From assembly GCA_003255025.1 (NCBI GenBank), contig QANY01008720.1, forward strand, positions 1,976,899-2,040,898: a stretch of 64,000 bases of DNA, read 5' to 3'. Positions 46,806 through 58,265 of the stretch are shown one piece after another; the stretch's first letter is position 1, and the number at the start of each line of letters is the position of its first letter. This DNA comes from Datisca glomerata. Its lineage: Eukaryota; Streptophyta; Magnoliopsida; Cucurbitales; Datiscaceae. The notes below the pieces were generated by a model. The model had not been told where the DNA came from. It was given only the letters and a program-made list of their open reading frames with translations, and did not search any database. The translations under genes and the position numbers were made by a program.

Positions 46806-49800
46806 TGGCTAACACAACTGAATACCCTGATGCTAGTGATTTTGAAACTAGTACTCAAACCAATTCTGAAATGTACCCATAGACTGTGGCTCCCTCTTCC
46901 TCCACCATAAACAATGCCTCTCTTGTAAACCCTTCTTCAATTTTTCTTTCTCCCGAACCATCCTCACACTCACCCATTTTTCTTTTGTCTAATATTTACA
47001 ACCTCATCTCCATCAGACTTGATTCCAATAACTTCATCCTCTAGAAATATCAAATCACAGCTATCATAAAGTCTCATTCAGTCTTTGGCCACATTGATGG
47101 TTCAATCAAGTGCCCTCCAAGATTTCTCAAGAATAGTAATAGAGATCCCACTACAGACAAGAATCTCAAGTTCGAGCAGTGAGTTACTCAAGACCAAGCC
47201 CTCATGACATTGATCAATATCATTCTCCCCTATGGCATTGTCATATATTGTTGGATGCAAAACTTCCAAGGAAGTGTGGGAATCAATAGAGATAAGATTT
47301 TCTTCACTATCTTAAACCAACATACTACAACTTAAATCTAACTTGCGATCTACACCAAGAAGCCCTAAAAATATAGATGCCTACATACAGACGATTAAGG
47401 AAGTTAAAGATAGGATTTTAGTTGTTTCAGTGAATCATGATGATGATGATGTGTTAATCTACACTATCAATGGGCTACCAAAGTGAGTCCAATAACATAA
47501 GAACCTCAATACGAACCACGGCTGAGCCTTTGTCCTTGGAGGAACTTCATGTGCTTCTAAAGTCTGAAGAACAGTTTCTCGTGTCCCAATAGAAGAATCA
47601 AGAAAGCTTATTCCAGTCAACAACTCTTCTTACCTCATACTCCAACATAGGCAATAATAGAGGAAAAGGGTTTAGAAATTTCAGAGGTTACAATAGAAGG
47701 GGATTTAACACAGGAAGAGGTGGTGGAAAGACTTAGAACTGGAATAATTCTTAACTACCTCCAGTCTTAGGTACACCACCTTTTCAGCCTTATAAAGGGG
47801 CCTCAAACATCACACTAGATGCTCAATTCAACTCACAGCACAACAAAACTCAATGCTAGATATGCAATAAGATGGGGCATAGTGATGTGGACTGCTTTCA
47901 CAGAATTAATTTCTATCAAGGAAGAAGTCCCTCCTCCAATCTCACATCCATGATAGCTATGTCTCAATCACCTCAATTCATCAGAAGTCTTGTCCCTGTA
48001 CTCCTCAGCAAAATGGAGTTGCTGAGGGGAAACATAGGCACTTGGTTGAGACTGGTCTCACCTTGTTGCACAATGCTTCTCTCCCACCTAAGTTTTGGGA
48101 TTTTGTTTTTATTGTTGCTACATATCTGATCAATAGAATTCCTAGTGCAACCTTACAACATGTTTCTCCCTTTGAAAAATTATTTGGTAAATTGCATGGT
48201 TATCATAATCTGAGAATTTTTTTGTTGTGCTTGTTACCCTAACCCAAAACCTTACATGCAAAATAAGTTTCAATCTAAAACTATGCAATGTGTGTTTTTG
48301 GGATATGTTGTTGACTACAAATGCTACTTATGTTATAATAAGGATACTATTAGGTGTTATACCTCTAGAGATGTGATTTTTTATGAATATGTCTTTCTTT
48401 TTGCCTATAAACCTATCAATAATACTGTCAAGGTTCATAACACAGACACCAGTAACACTGGCTCTTTCATTTATCTCTTTGTTGCCATTTCTAAACCCAA
48501 AACTTACCACACACTATAATTATGAGAATTCTATGCATGAGCAAACTTCAAATAGAATTATTGATGTGTCTTCACCTACCATAAAGCCTAACTCTCACTG
48601 CTTCATTGAAGTGCGTACTGAACCTACTACTAATTTGGTTTCTACTGATATAGGTACTGATGTAGGTCTTGATTAATATAATTTTTATAGATATTTCTTG
48701 TAGTTTATCTATTGATCTGCCTTTAAGTCTTATTAAACTTGTAAGACCTAATTCTAATCCCTTACAACACATTAGAGCCTCTATACACCCTGTGTAAACC
48801 AGATCAAAATCTAATATATCTAAAAAGAAGGCATTTCTTGTCTCTACTAACTGTGAGAAAATTGAACATTCTAGCTTTGCCACTGCTTCCGAATGTCTAG
48901 ATTGGACTCAGGTTATACAGGAAGAGTACAATGCTCACCTATCTCAAAACACTTGGACTTTAGTTCCTCTCCCACCTAACAAAAACCTAGTGGGTTGCAA
49001 ATGGGTATATAAACTTAAATATCACCAAAATGGCACCATTGTTAGGCATAAAGCTAGGTTTATTGCCAAAGGATATCATCAACAACCTAGCTGGACTAGG
49101 GTGAAACTTTAGTACAATTATTCAGAAACCAACTGTCAGAATCATGTTGTCTTTAGCAGCTCATTTTGGCTGGCCATTGAGACAATTAGATGTCAAAAAT
49201 ATCTTTTTGCATGGCTTACTGACATATGAGGTATACATGAGTCAACCTCCAGGTTTTGTTGATGCTAACCATCCAAATTATGTTTGTAAGCTTAACAAAT
49301 CCTTATATTGGTCTGAAACAGGGCCTGGTTTGAGAAGTTTAGTAGGCATCTTCTTTCCATTGGATTTGTTGCTTCCTTAACTGATACATCCTTATTTGTT
49401 CATGCATATTCTTCATCTGTAACTTATATTTTACTCTATGTTGATGACATAATCGTAAGTGGCACTGATAATGCCTATATTGATCAACTTGTGCACACGT
49501 TGCAAAAAGAGTTTAATATGACAGATCTAGGACCTCTAAGGTACTTTTTAGGCTTGGAAATCTATAGAAACTTTGCAGGTATCTTTGTTAACCAGGATTA
49601 GTATGCCAATGACTTACTTCTCAAAGCTAGTATGATTGAGGCCAAACCTTGCCAGTCCTCTTGCTCAACCAAGTCTCCTCTTTATAGTCATGTTGGGTCC
49701 CCTCTATCTGATGTCACCTTGTATCATAGCCTTGTTGGCTCTCTTCAATTCTAGCCTTTTCAAGGCTATACATAATCTTTGCACTGCACACTGTTTGCCA

Positions 49801-50390
49801 GTTCATGCACTCCCCCACAATTACCAGTTCATGCACTCCCCCACAACTGCCCATTATGTCATTTTTAAAAGGATTCTCAGGTATGTCTTAAGTACCATTT
49901 ATCATGTTCTGCTATTTAAACCAGGTTCTCTTCAATTGCAGGCCTCCAATGATGCTTACTGGGCTGGAGACCCTTCGGACATGAGGTCTACTATAGGCAA
50001 TGTCATTTTTGTTGGAACCAATGCCATCTCCTAGAGTGCAAAGACGCAAGTCACAGTTTCTAAGTCTTCAACAAAGGTAAAATATAAAGCTTTGGCCAAC
50101 ATTACTGCATAATTCAATTAGATAAGACATATACTTTGTGATCTTCATGTCTTTCAGCATAATGATCATGTTCTCTGGTGTGATAGCACATCAGAACTTT
50201 TTTGGCTTCAAACCTTGTCTTCCATGCTGGCACAAAGCATGTTGAAATTAACTACCACTTTGTTAGGGAACGTGGGATGAAGGACTAAAATATGTTCCAT
50301 CTTAACTTCAGTTGGCAAACTTATTCACTAAACCCATATGCACTCCTCAATTTCGCTTCTTGAAGCACAAACTCATCCTCAAGTCTGGGA
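46806..50390 (+). pseudogene. Copia gag-pol of the compact element, decayed
   Basis: Gag starts at ATGGCTAACACAAC (46806); R-L-D-S-N-N-F-I-L (47020-47045) and H-I-D-G-S-I-K-C-P (47092-47118) are the gag N-terminal motifs. Zinc knuckle C-Q-I-C-N-K-M-G-H-S-D-V-D-C near 47855-47895. Protease, the integrase zinc region and most of the integrase core are missing: the knuckle is followed almost at once by P-Q-Q-N-G-V-A-E-G-K-H near 48005. RT: N-L-V-G-C-K-W-V-Y-K-L-K (48985-49020), Y-V-D-D-I-I-V-S-G (49438-49464), then RNase H remains to about 50280. Many stops and shifts. The internal loss explains the short length compared with the usual 4.5-5 kb or more. Confidence 0.85.
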
Positions 50391-50405
50391 TCATTTTGAG
50401 GGGGA

Positions 50406-50678
50406 TGTTAAAGATAATGTTAAAGAAGATTAAGTCTGTTAAGTATAGTTAGTGACAATTTAGTTATTTTCATGTTTTTCTGTTATTAGCTGCTAATGCG
50501 CTTCTTCTTTATATACTCTATTTAGTTTTCTGTTTAATGATTAATGAGAAGTTTTCTTTCACTCATGCTCTTCTCTCTTTCTCTCTTCTTCTTCTTCCTT
50601 CTTCCGTCATCTTCTTCCTTCTAGTCTCTTCCTTGATTTGTCAAAGATCATTTCTCCCCTCTTGCTTGTATTTCTTCA
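50406..50678 (+). repeat. 3' LTR of compact copia element
   Basis: 273 bp, differing from the 5' LTR by roughly 25 scattered changes, so the insertion is not recent. Followed by the target duplication ACGTT. Confidence 0.92.
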
Positions 50679-51345
50679 ACGTTCACTCTATCTTTCTCCT
50701 TTTTATTACCATTTATTTTCTTGTTATTTGTAGCTCTTTCTCAAATTAAGTAGTTAGACTAGAAGCTTGTCCCAACTCAAAAATGAAATTTTGAGAATTT
50801 CTATTAAAGAAAACACAATCAAGTTGAACTAAAAGGAAAAAGATTTTTCAATATCATAATCATCAAGACGGAGCATATTGATTTATTTTGAAAGAAACCA
50901 ATAAATCATATGGACGCAGTAATAACCAATATTACATGACAATACAAACTTTGCATCAAATAAATTTAAGAAAAGAAATATTATGCCCAACAACAAAAAT
51001 GTTAAAGAAGAAAAAGAAAAACCGATTACCATCCATCGCTATTGTTAGAAATTATAAAACTTTATATACTAAAGCTTAAGGGAAGCCTTGTGCTGCATCC
51101 ATCGCTATTCAAAGTCTGTGTTCCCATGTTAGGATCCTTGGATTACTTTATGTGCACATAATAGAGGAAAAAAGACAAATAAATATTTATTCTTTATTTG
51201 TTTTTCCTGTTTTACTAAAGGGAAAATTAGGAATATGTTAATCTTCTAGTTGAAAACGAACCTGAAAGGTGCTCTGCTAGGTTTCCTTTGGCCATATACT
51301 CATAAATTAGACCAATATTAGTACCCTCATTGAAATACCCAAAGT

Positions 51346-52680
51346 TGAAACTTGTGTAGAAATGAAAATAAACTTGAAGAAGATGAATAATATAAAACTT
51401 TTCATTCAATCCTCATTTAGTTCATGGCAATATACAATAAATATATAACCTTGGACAATTTGCTCAGTACACGGGTAATAGAGAGATAGAGAAGGGGATA
51501 TTAGTTAGTTACAAAAAGGGTGTCATGTTGTCAGACAAACACTGGCTAAAGAAGATCTCAAATATTCCTTTCTGTTGGCAATAACAACATGTGCTGCTCT
51601 GGCAGAGATGAGGAGTTGGAGGCTGATACTGAAGTGATTAGGTAACTCAAGCTCATTTAGGGCACTGTCTTAACATCCCCTTCAAGCTAAAGGGGGTGAC
51701 AAATTTAGCTTTCTTTTAAGGTGAGTAAACTATTGCTCAGTGATAGCCTTGGTTAACAAGTCTGTAACTTGATCCCGAGAAGGGGCATATCTGATTTCCA
51801 ACTGCTTGGCAAGAACTTTGTTTCTTACAAAGTGTATATCTATCTCAATATGTTTAGTTCAAGCATGTGAAATAGGATTTGATGTAATAGAGGCTGCCCC
51901 TTCATTATCACACCAGATTAAAGGAGAAGAAGAAGAAGAAGAACAATGCATCTCCAGTAGAAGAGACTGAATCCAGGCAATCTCTGCAGCAGTGTGTGCC
52001 AATGCCCTGTACTCACTTTCAGTACTGCTTCTAGCTACTACATGTTTTTTATGACCAAGATAGTAAGGAAGAGCTAATAAAAATAGCATACTCACAGGTT
52101 GACTTCCTGTCATCAGAACAGCTTGCCCAGTCTGCATCTGAAAAAGCTTCAATGCTGAGAGATAAGGCAGGTTTGAGAAGTAACCCTTTTGTAATGGTGC
52201 CCTTCAGATATCTGAGAAGTCTTTTGCAAGCTTGCCAATAAAAAGAAGTAGGGCAATGTAGATATTGACTAAGTCTGTTTACAATGAAGGAAATGTCAAG
52301 TCTTGTGAGTTTGCATATTAGAGAGCCCCAATGAGACTCCTATATTGAGTGATGTCAGGAAAAGGTGTGCCACCATCTTTGGTTAACTTTACTGAGACAG
52401 TAGCTGTTTTTGGGCAAGGCTTAGTAGAGTTCATGTGAAATTTCTGCAGTAATTCAGTGAGGTATCGTTGTTATGACAGATACAAATCAGAATGGGAAAA
52501 GGTTACCTCAATGCCTATGAAGTGATGCAGTATGCCTAGATCTTTTAAGGCAAATTCTGAGTGAAGGGCACGAATTAGATCATAAATGTAATGAGGATCA
52601 CTCCCATGTGATGATTATGTCATCCACACACACAAGCATATAAACAGTTCTGGTACACTGCTGCAAAATAAACTGTAGAA
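51346..52680 (-). mobile_element. Truncated minus-strand copia element inside copy C
   Basis: The 3' LTR (51346-51675; on the minus strand TGTTAAGACAGTGCC to GTTTCA) is preceded by the purine tract TTGAAGGGGA (51676-51685) and RNase H (H-V-V-A-R-S-S-T-E-S-E-Y-R-A-L, 51975-52035; W-C-D-N-E-G-A near 51895). Upstream is the RT C-terminal half back to a damaged V-D-D box near 52610-52630. The 5' half of the element and its other LTR are absent, as is the other side of exon 9, so one deletion probably removed both. Confidence 0.85.
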
Positions 52681-52745
52681 TTCTTTTCTACCGAAAACGG
52701 TATATATATTAGAATTCTTTTCTACCAAAAATGGTATATATATGT
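52679..52745. repeat. 34-bp tandem duplication at the copia/copy C junction
   Basis: AGAATTCTTTTCTACCGAAA and the following GGTATATATATT occur twice in a row with three changes. It marks the breakpoint where truncated copia RT meets receptor-kinase intron sequence. Confidence 0.8.
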
Positions 52746-53989
52746 ATGATATTACTCTAAAGTTCAAGAAGCTTACAAGACTTTTAAGTTTGTTAATGTA
52801 GAGAAATCCGATATTGTTCCTACTGCAGTGCACTTCTTGTTGCGTTAATAAGAGTAAACCATCCTTGGTTTTTTGTTCTTGATTGCATCCACTAATTTTC
52901 AATTTGCATACAAGGTTTAACCAAGAGTTAAACTAGATTTTTGTTTATAATGGAAGAAATTCCTTGCCATATTAGGAAGTAATTTACAATCTCTTCCCAT
53001 CAAACTCTTGGGAAATGACTTGGAAATAATCAAATCTATATTAATTTCATGAAGAATTTTCAATTTTTTTAGTTCGAGCAATGTATATGATATAAACGAA
53101 GAGAATGTAGGTAGATATGAAGATAAAAAACAGCATACCTCCGCTTTTGAATGTTTGTGTCGCCGAGAAAGTGATGGATGTATAGAAACTCGATAGCATT
53201 GATGATCGGAGGAAGAGTTGAATTTTCAGTACTGGCTAGTGATATTTCATAGTCGCCTCCGGTCTGAGGTGATGTGGTGAACATAATGGTTGCTGATAAG
53301 TATTTAGGAACAACAGGTCCGTAATGCTTCCCATTTATCACCATGTTGAATTCCCACAACTGGTTAGCTAGGAGATTTACAACTTCAGCGAAGTACATGT
53401 ACATATAGTATTGAGTAGTTGTATTGGTTGGTTGATAGGAGAGATCATCCTTACCGCTACCATCTTTGGGCGTGGCATCCGTACTCAGTATGATGGATGG
53501 AGCTTCAAAAACATCATCGGAATCAACGCTGGTTGATTCTTCCCATCGTAATTGCCGTACGCAAAACTCACTGGGATCAAATACTTGATGCCTGTCCTGA
53601 CGTTTATGTTATAACAATTCATGGTTCCTTATGGAAAGCTTCTGACATATCAATAGTGCTACTTATAGGTGTCTCTGTAACTAGAACTTAAGATCTTGGT
53701 TTCCCCACTACAATGTATCTCGCATCTGAAACATAATTGAGATTTGTATCTTCTTCTGTGTAGCTTTCGTTGGGTGGCAGCCCAAAATCCAACCTAATAA
53801 AGCCTGGAATAAAGAGTGATAGAAACTAAATATATGATAAAAACTGTTAAGTGAAAAAGACTAATTAAAATTTTCAGGTCGAGATGAGCTTAATTAATTA
53901 CCTGTTTGATCCTGAGCTTGGACAAGAACTAAAAGAGAAATGCTACAAATAAGAAAAGCAAAGATTAAACCATTTAGTTCTCCCATCAT

Positions 53990-54150
53990 GACCCCCATTG
54001 GAACTCTATTTGCTAATATTGATAAGGAGACGAAGGAAAAAAAATCATACCTAGGCTTATATACATAATAATTCTAATGAAACTTCCAATTCTAATTAGC
54101 TGTAGGTTAATAATAAAGTGTCCGTTCACTCTTTTTCCCCCCTTCAGTTA
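53990..54150 (-). promoter_or_regulatory. Promoter remnant of copy C
   Basis: Keeps the TATA region (plus GGCTTATATACATAATA, 54054-54070) at the same distance from the ATG as in A and B. The W-box segment is not retained; the sequence runs into the Tat-like element at 54155. Confidence 0.55.
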
Positions 54151-54154
54151 TTTT

Positions 54155-54712
54155 TGTAAATGTTTTTTTTCGTTTAATTAGGGATCAACATGGGGACATT
54201 GATAACGCCTGATTTATATATAAGTATTAATAAAAAGAGAGAGTTTGAAAGTGAGAGAAGGTAGGTAATAAATGTTATAAGTTGTATTTCTTGTTGTTGT
54301 ATCGAATCTCTCTTTTTCTCTAGTACAATACATTTATATAGGCTTCTCAAAATTCATGAATTGATTAAAATAATAATATAAAAAAAACATTTATTATGCC
54401 TAGGGATTACACCCATTCGTGGGTTTACTCTGCTGGGTATGACATTCTTTCCCTTTCTGTCTCACTCAGCTGCCAATCAATCACAACCACTTGATTTTTC
54501 TTGTGGTTTTGAGCCAATCAGTTACAGTCACTTGGTGGCCTGTCAATCTGTCTCATCTAAGTAATTCAACTTTACTCAATCATCATTGGCTTTCTTCTGT
54601 CATTTCAGATCCCTTTCCTCCACTTACGTTCTTCTTCTTATCATTCATTTCCCGTTCTGGCGCGATTCAACACTCTCTCATTGATCAAGAATAGTTTTTG
54701 ATCTCAAAAGGG
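54155..54712 (-). repeat. 3' LTR of Tat-like element
   Basis: Shares AGGGATCAACATG, CGCCTGATTTATATATAAGTA, CACTTGATTTTTCTTGTGG and ACACTCTCTC with the right-hand copy. On the minus strand it likely starts TGTCCCCTTTTGAG and ends at TTTACA. The open frame at 54491-54694 is LTR sequence, not a gene. Confidence 0.75.
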
Positions 54713-54749
54713 GACAATCGTTGGACGATTCCCCGTAGATGTGGAGACT

Positions 54750-56326
54750 ATGGTAAGTTGTCGAAGCTCCAATTCCCATTTCATTGCATTCTGTTGTTTT
54801 ATCTTTATTTATTATTATTATATTTATTTATTTATTTTTTTGCTAACTTTCTTTCTTTTTCTTTGTTTTATAGATAACAAAAGGAACAAACCCTCTATCT
54901 GTCCCAAGAGTTAAGGGAAAATATCGTTGTTGCATTTAACATCTGCGGACACGATTGGGATGATCTTTTAGACCCAAGACAAGAAATCAACGTTGCTTTC
55001 ATCCCAGAAGACAACCGAGCTTCACCTCTAGCGCAGTTCCTTTCTCCTTAGCGCAACCATCTACACAGCCATCCACATCGTCTTCTTCATCTTCCCCTGA
55101 AATTCCACTAGGTACTCCTACTCCTCAGTCTCCGATTTCTATTTCTAGTACTTTAATTTCTCCTGGGTCTGAATGGGAAGACACGGAATGGGAGCGCCTG
55201 CTTCGTAACTTTACAGTGAGTGTTATGTCGAGGAACGCGCGTCTGAGGAGTGCTATCATCGGGGACATTTCTGAGGAAGAGAGGAACGTCCGTCCGCGGC
55301 GCGAGGCTCTAAGCTCTTCCCAAACGGGTCTTTCTCCTGCTTCTGACGAGACTTCTACTCGTCCCTGCTTCATTCCCGATCTTCCTTCTATTGTGGCTGA
55401 GGCTTCCTAGCTGTGTCCTTCCCCCCATCATTTACACAACGGAACCCGACTCCCATACATTCTGGTTCCTAGGGAGTGGGTGACAACCCTTCCTTGTGGA
55501 GATGGAAGTGTTTTCACAGGGTCCCCCAGGTCCCTGCTTGTGTCAACTTCCTAGATGATGCCCGCTCAGCTCACATTATGCTCTGTGGGGTTCAGTCAGA
55601 CACGGACATGGTTGTAGCTCGCAACTTGTCCGTTGGGAACCATCTTTGTTCCTTAAGTCATGGTTTGATAAAGGTATTCCTTGTCCCATTTTCCTTGCTT
55701 TCTTTTCTTGTTATCTTTATTTTACTGAGTTGCATTCCCTTTTGTATTTTTTAAGGCCATTATCTTCCACAACAGCCTTCAGGAGCAATTCCTGGCCAAT
55801 GAGCAGACTGTTGCTCAGTGGAAGAGGGAGATCGAGAGAAACCGTGGGGTTCTCGAAACTCAGAGGGTTGGAATCGAATGGCTTTCAAAAAGAGGAGCTG
55901 AGCTCCAAGACGATGTTGAAGAGTTGGCCCCGGGGGGTAGCGGTCACGGCAGTAGAGCATTCCCAGCTTGAGGAGTCCTTGAGGACTGCGAAGGAGGTGT
56001 TCGAGGAGTCCGAGAGTTCCCAGACTCTTTCTTTAAAAAATTTAAAGATTGTGGAAGAGGAGTTGGCCGCTGCTGAAGTTTCTCGGGAGGAGGCCGAGCG
56101 AAGAGAGGAGGAGACTTGTGATATTTACCCAACTCTCTTCGATAAGGCTGAGAAGATGGTTTACCTTGCCAGGTATAAAGACAGAAAAGAGAACCTTCCC
56201 CCCGAGGTCTTTTTGGACGGGGCCACTGAAGCGGAGACATATACCACTACCGAGGAGGTTCCTGCTTTTGAGGAAGCCAGAACTGACCTTCCCGCTGCTG
56301 GGATCATCATTGTGGATGAATTTTAG
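54750..56326 (+). pseudogene. Antisense ORF of the Tat-like element, decayed
   Basis: Lies between the 3' LTR and pol on the strand opposite to the element's genes. First part (about 55060-55410): Ser/Pro-rich, with W-E-D-T-E-W-E-R-L-L and a basic S-R-N-A-R-L-R segment. After a stop and shifts, V-P-R-E-W-V-T-T-L-P (near 55468) and other pieces follow. The last part (about 55753-56326) is a Glu/Lys-rich, strongly heptad-like coiled coil ending in I-I-I-V-D-E-F. Intron-like GT and AG borders (near 55675 and 55753) suggest splicing. Antisense ORFs in this place are known for Tat-lineage elements; their function is unknown. At least one stop and a frame change argue that this copy is dead. Confidence 0.65.
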
Positions 56327-56449
56327 TTTTCCCTTTCTTTTCATTCCTGAAATTTGTGTTTTCCTTTTCTTTTTCTTCTCTTGAGGTATTTTGTAATTTC
56401 CTTTTATTATCAATGAAACGTCTTTCTCTTCTTGGCGCACTTCATTAGT

Positions 56450-56795
56450 TTAATACTTTATACTTAGCATGATTTGAGTAAGCAAAGTAGAACTTTAGGA
56501 ATCTCGTACTTTTAACATTTTCTAACCAAATAATTTTTCAAATACTTTGAAGAACGATTAAGTAACGTAGCAATTTCTAAGTGGCAATTTATTCTAAATA
56601 GCAATTTAGACTCTTTGTAAACTTACAGCACCAAAATATAAAGGATTTTTCTTCTTACAATGATTTTTCTATTTTCTGACCTTGTTTCCTAGTCATTTGT
56701 CTAAAAGAGAAGCTGAGCTCTAGGGTGCTTTCCCGTTTTAATCTTCTTTAGAGTTTTCCTTTTTTTCCTTGCACTATGTTCCATCTTTTGCTTTC
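56450..56795. other. Non-coding 3' region of Tat-like element
   Basis: AT-rich, no coding content; it begins just after the end of the antisense ORF, whose polyadenylation-like AATGAAA lies near 56410. Confidence 0.5.
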
Positions 56796-56797
56796 CA

Positions 56798-57145
56798 CAT
56801 TTTAGAGAGAGTTTTTTTCCGCTCTCAATGGCTTAGGCTTCTAGGTCGTTGACCTTTGTTCAGTTTCAATTTTCTTTTTAGAGAGTGGGCGTCCCCGCTC
56901 TCAAGGCTTTACGCTTTTAGACCATCAACCCGATTTTTATTTTAGAGAGTGATTTTTGTTTCGCTCTCGATGACTTAGGTTTTTAGGCCATGGTCATTAC
57001 TCCTCTTTTTCACATTTTAGAGAAAATGTTTTTCTGGCTCTCAAGGGCTTAGGCTTCTAGGCCGCCGAGCTTTTTTTCACAGTTTAGAGAGATGGTTTTT
57101 CTTACTCTCAAAGGCTTAGGCTTCTAGGCCACCGACCTTTTTATT
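56798..57145. repeat. 64-76-bp minisatellite in the Tat-like element
   Basis: About five units of the form TTTTAGAGAGNG-TTTTT-GCTCTCAANGGCTTAGGCTTCTAGGCCG-CGACC, starting near 56799, 56876, 56940, 57015 and 57083. Each unit contains an AGAGAG / CTCTCA pair able to form a small hairpin. Tandem repeats in this untranslated zone are known from Ogre-type elements. Confidence 0.8.
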
Positions 57146-57485
57146 TTTATTTATATATAGATATATGTATTTTCTTAGTGAGAAAGGAGGAAAGTATTAT
57201 CACTAGTTTTTTAAGTGGAAAACCCTTGCGGGAAAAAACCACGAGAGAAATCGTACATCACAATAACATTCAATCAATTGAAACAAAGTATCTCTTAAGG
57301 TAACTAACATTCTAGGGTTTCACCAATTCTGCTCCTTTCTTTGTCATGAGGTGATAGTAGCCGCTTCCGTCCACTATTTTGACAATGAAAGGGCCTTCCC
57401 AAGATGGACCAAGCTTTCCTTCTATTTAGAAGATCATTTTCAAAACCAAATCCCCTTCCTGGAATTCCCGTCTTCTAATTATCTT

Positions 57486-58265
57486 CTAGAAGTAGGCTTT
57501 CCATTTCTGATTGTAATTTATTATCTGCATGAGTGCCGTTTCCCTTCTTTCTTCTAATAAATCAAGACTTCCTTTCATGAGAACTTCGTTTTGTTGTTCA
57601 GTTTGTTTTGATCGGAGAGTTGAGTTTCCTATTTTCAGGGGTATAACCGCTTCTATTCTATAGGTTAAGGAAAATGGTGTTTCTCCTGTCATCTCTCTCG
57701 AAGTTGTTCGATATGCCCATAGTATTGCTGATAATTCTTCAACTCATTTTCCCTTTGTTGACTCTAGACGTTTCTTCATGTTGTCAAGTATGATTCAGTT
57801 TGATCTTTCAGCTTGTCTGTTTCCTTATGGGTAGTATGGTGTAGAGAATCAGTTGGTAATTTGGAGGTCTTCGCAGAAAGTTCTCACCATTTTTCCAGTA
57901 AATTGAAGCCTATTCTCAGATACTAATACCTGAGGAATTCGGTACCTGCGCACTATATTTTTCCACAAGAATCCCCTTACTTCTTCTTCATGAATCCTAG
58001 CAAAGGCTTCTGCCTCAATCCACTCGGTGAAGTAGTCAGTGGCAACTAGCAGGAAGCGTTTCTGGGCGGATGCCATGGGGAGTGGTCCGACGAGGTCCAG
58101 AGCCCACTACATGAATGGCCAAGGACTTGTCACAATGTTGAGTTCTCTTGTGGCTAATTTCATCGCGGGGGCTAAATCATTAACACTTGTCACACTTCTT
58201 TGCATACTGTTTGGCATCCTAGTGGATTTTCGGTCAATAATACCCTTCATTTAGTATTTTATGGG
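57486..58265 (-). pseudogene. Integrase of Tat-like element
   Basis: Minus-strand core: L-L-V-A-T-D-Y-F-T-E-W (about 58050-58018) with the first catalytic Asp; the second, normally in S-D-N-G-x-Q-F, reads S-E-N-R-L-Q-F (about 57915), an Asp-to-Glu change; the Q-A-E third site is kept near 57810. The C-terminal part 57486-57692 contains T-G-E-T-P-F-S-L-T-Y and E-A-V-I-P. Stops interrupt between the pieces. Inactive by loss of the second Asp and by stops. Confidence 0.8.

Larger units (their letters stand above)
46499..50678 (+). mobile_element. Compact Ty1/copia element with perfect target duplication
   Basis: 4180 bp. 5' LTR 46499-46772, 3' LTR 50406-50678, flanked by ACGTT at 46494-46498 and 50679-50683. 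LTRs begin TGTTAAAGATA and end TATTTCTTCA. The primer site TGGTATCAGATCC (46773) and the purine tract TTTTGAGGGGGA (50394-50405) are in place. Coding region defective. It inserted into the spacer or promoter-like sequence of the receptor-kinase array. Confidence 0.92.
50755..53989 (-). pseudogene. Malectin-like LRR receptor kinase, copy C (pseudogene)
   Basis: Relic of the third array member. Exon 1 is complete (53902-53989, same 88-nt length and signal peptide as A and B). Exon 2 survives only as its 5' half (53526-53803) and is fused by a deletion to exon 3 (53139-53525), which has frameshifts. Only the first bases of exon 4 (about 52860-52885) and a weak LRR-like piece (52765-52815) remain; most of exons 4-8 is gone. 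Exon 9 is cut at 51342 (51262-51342) by a copia LTR. Exon 10 (51086-51147) has GC instead of GT at its donor. Exons 11-12 (HRD, DFG) are missing, and exon 10 runs into 3' UTR-like sequence matching copy D (50755-51060). No functional kinase can be made. Confidence 0.85.

Noticed and set aside
54491..54694. Plus-strand frames in the two Tat LTRs (also 62149-62621)
   Set aside because: They lie within the LTRs, differ between copies and have no domain.
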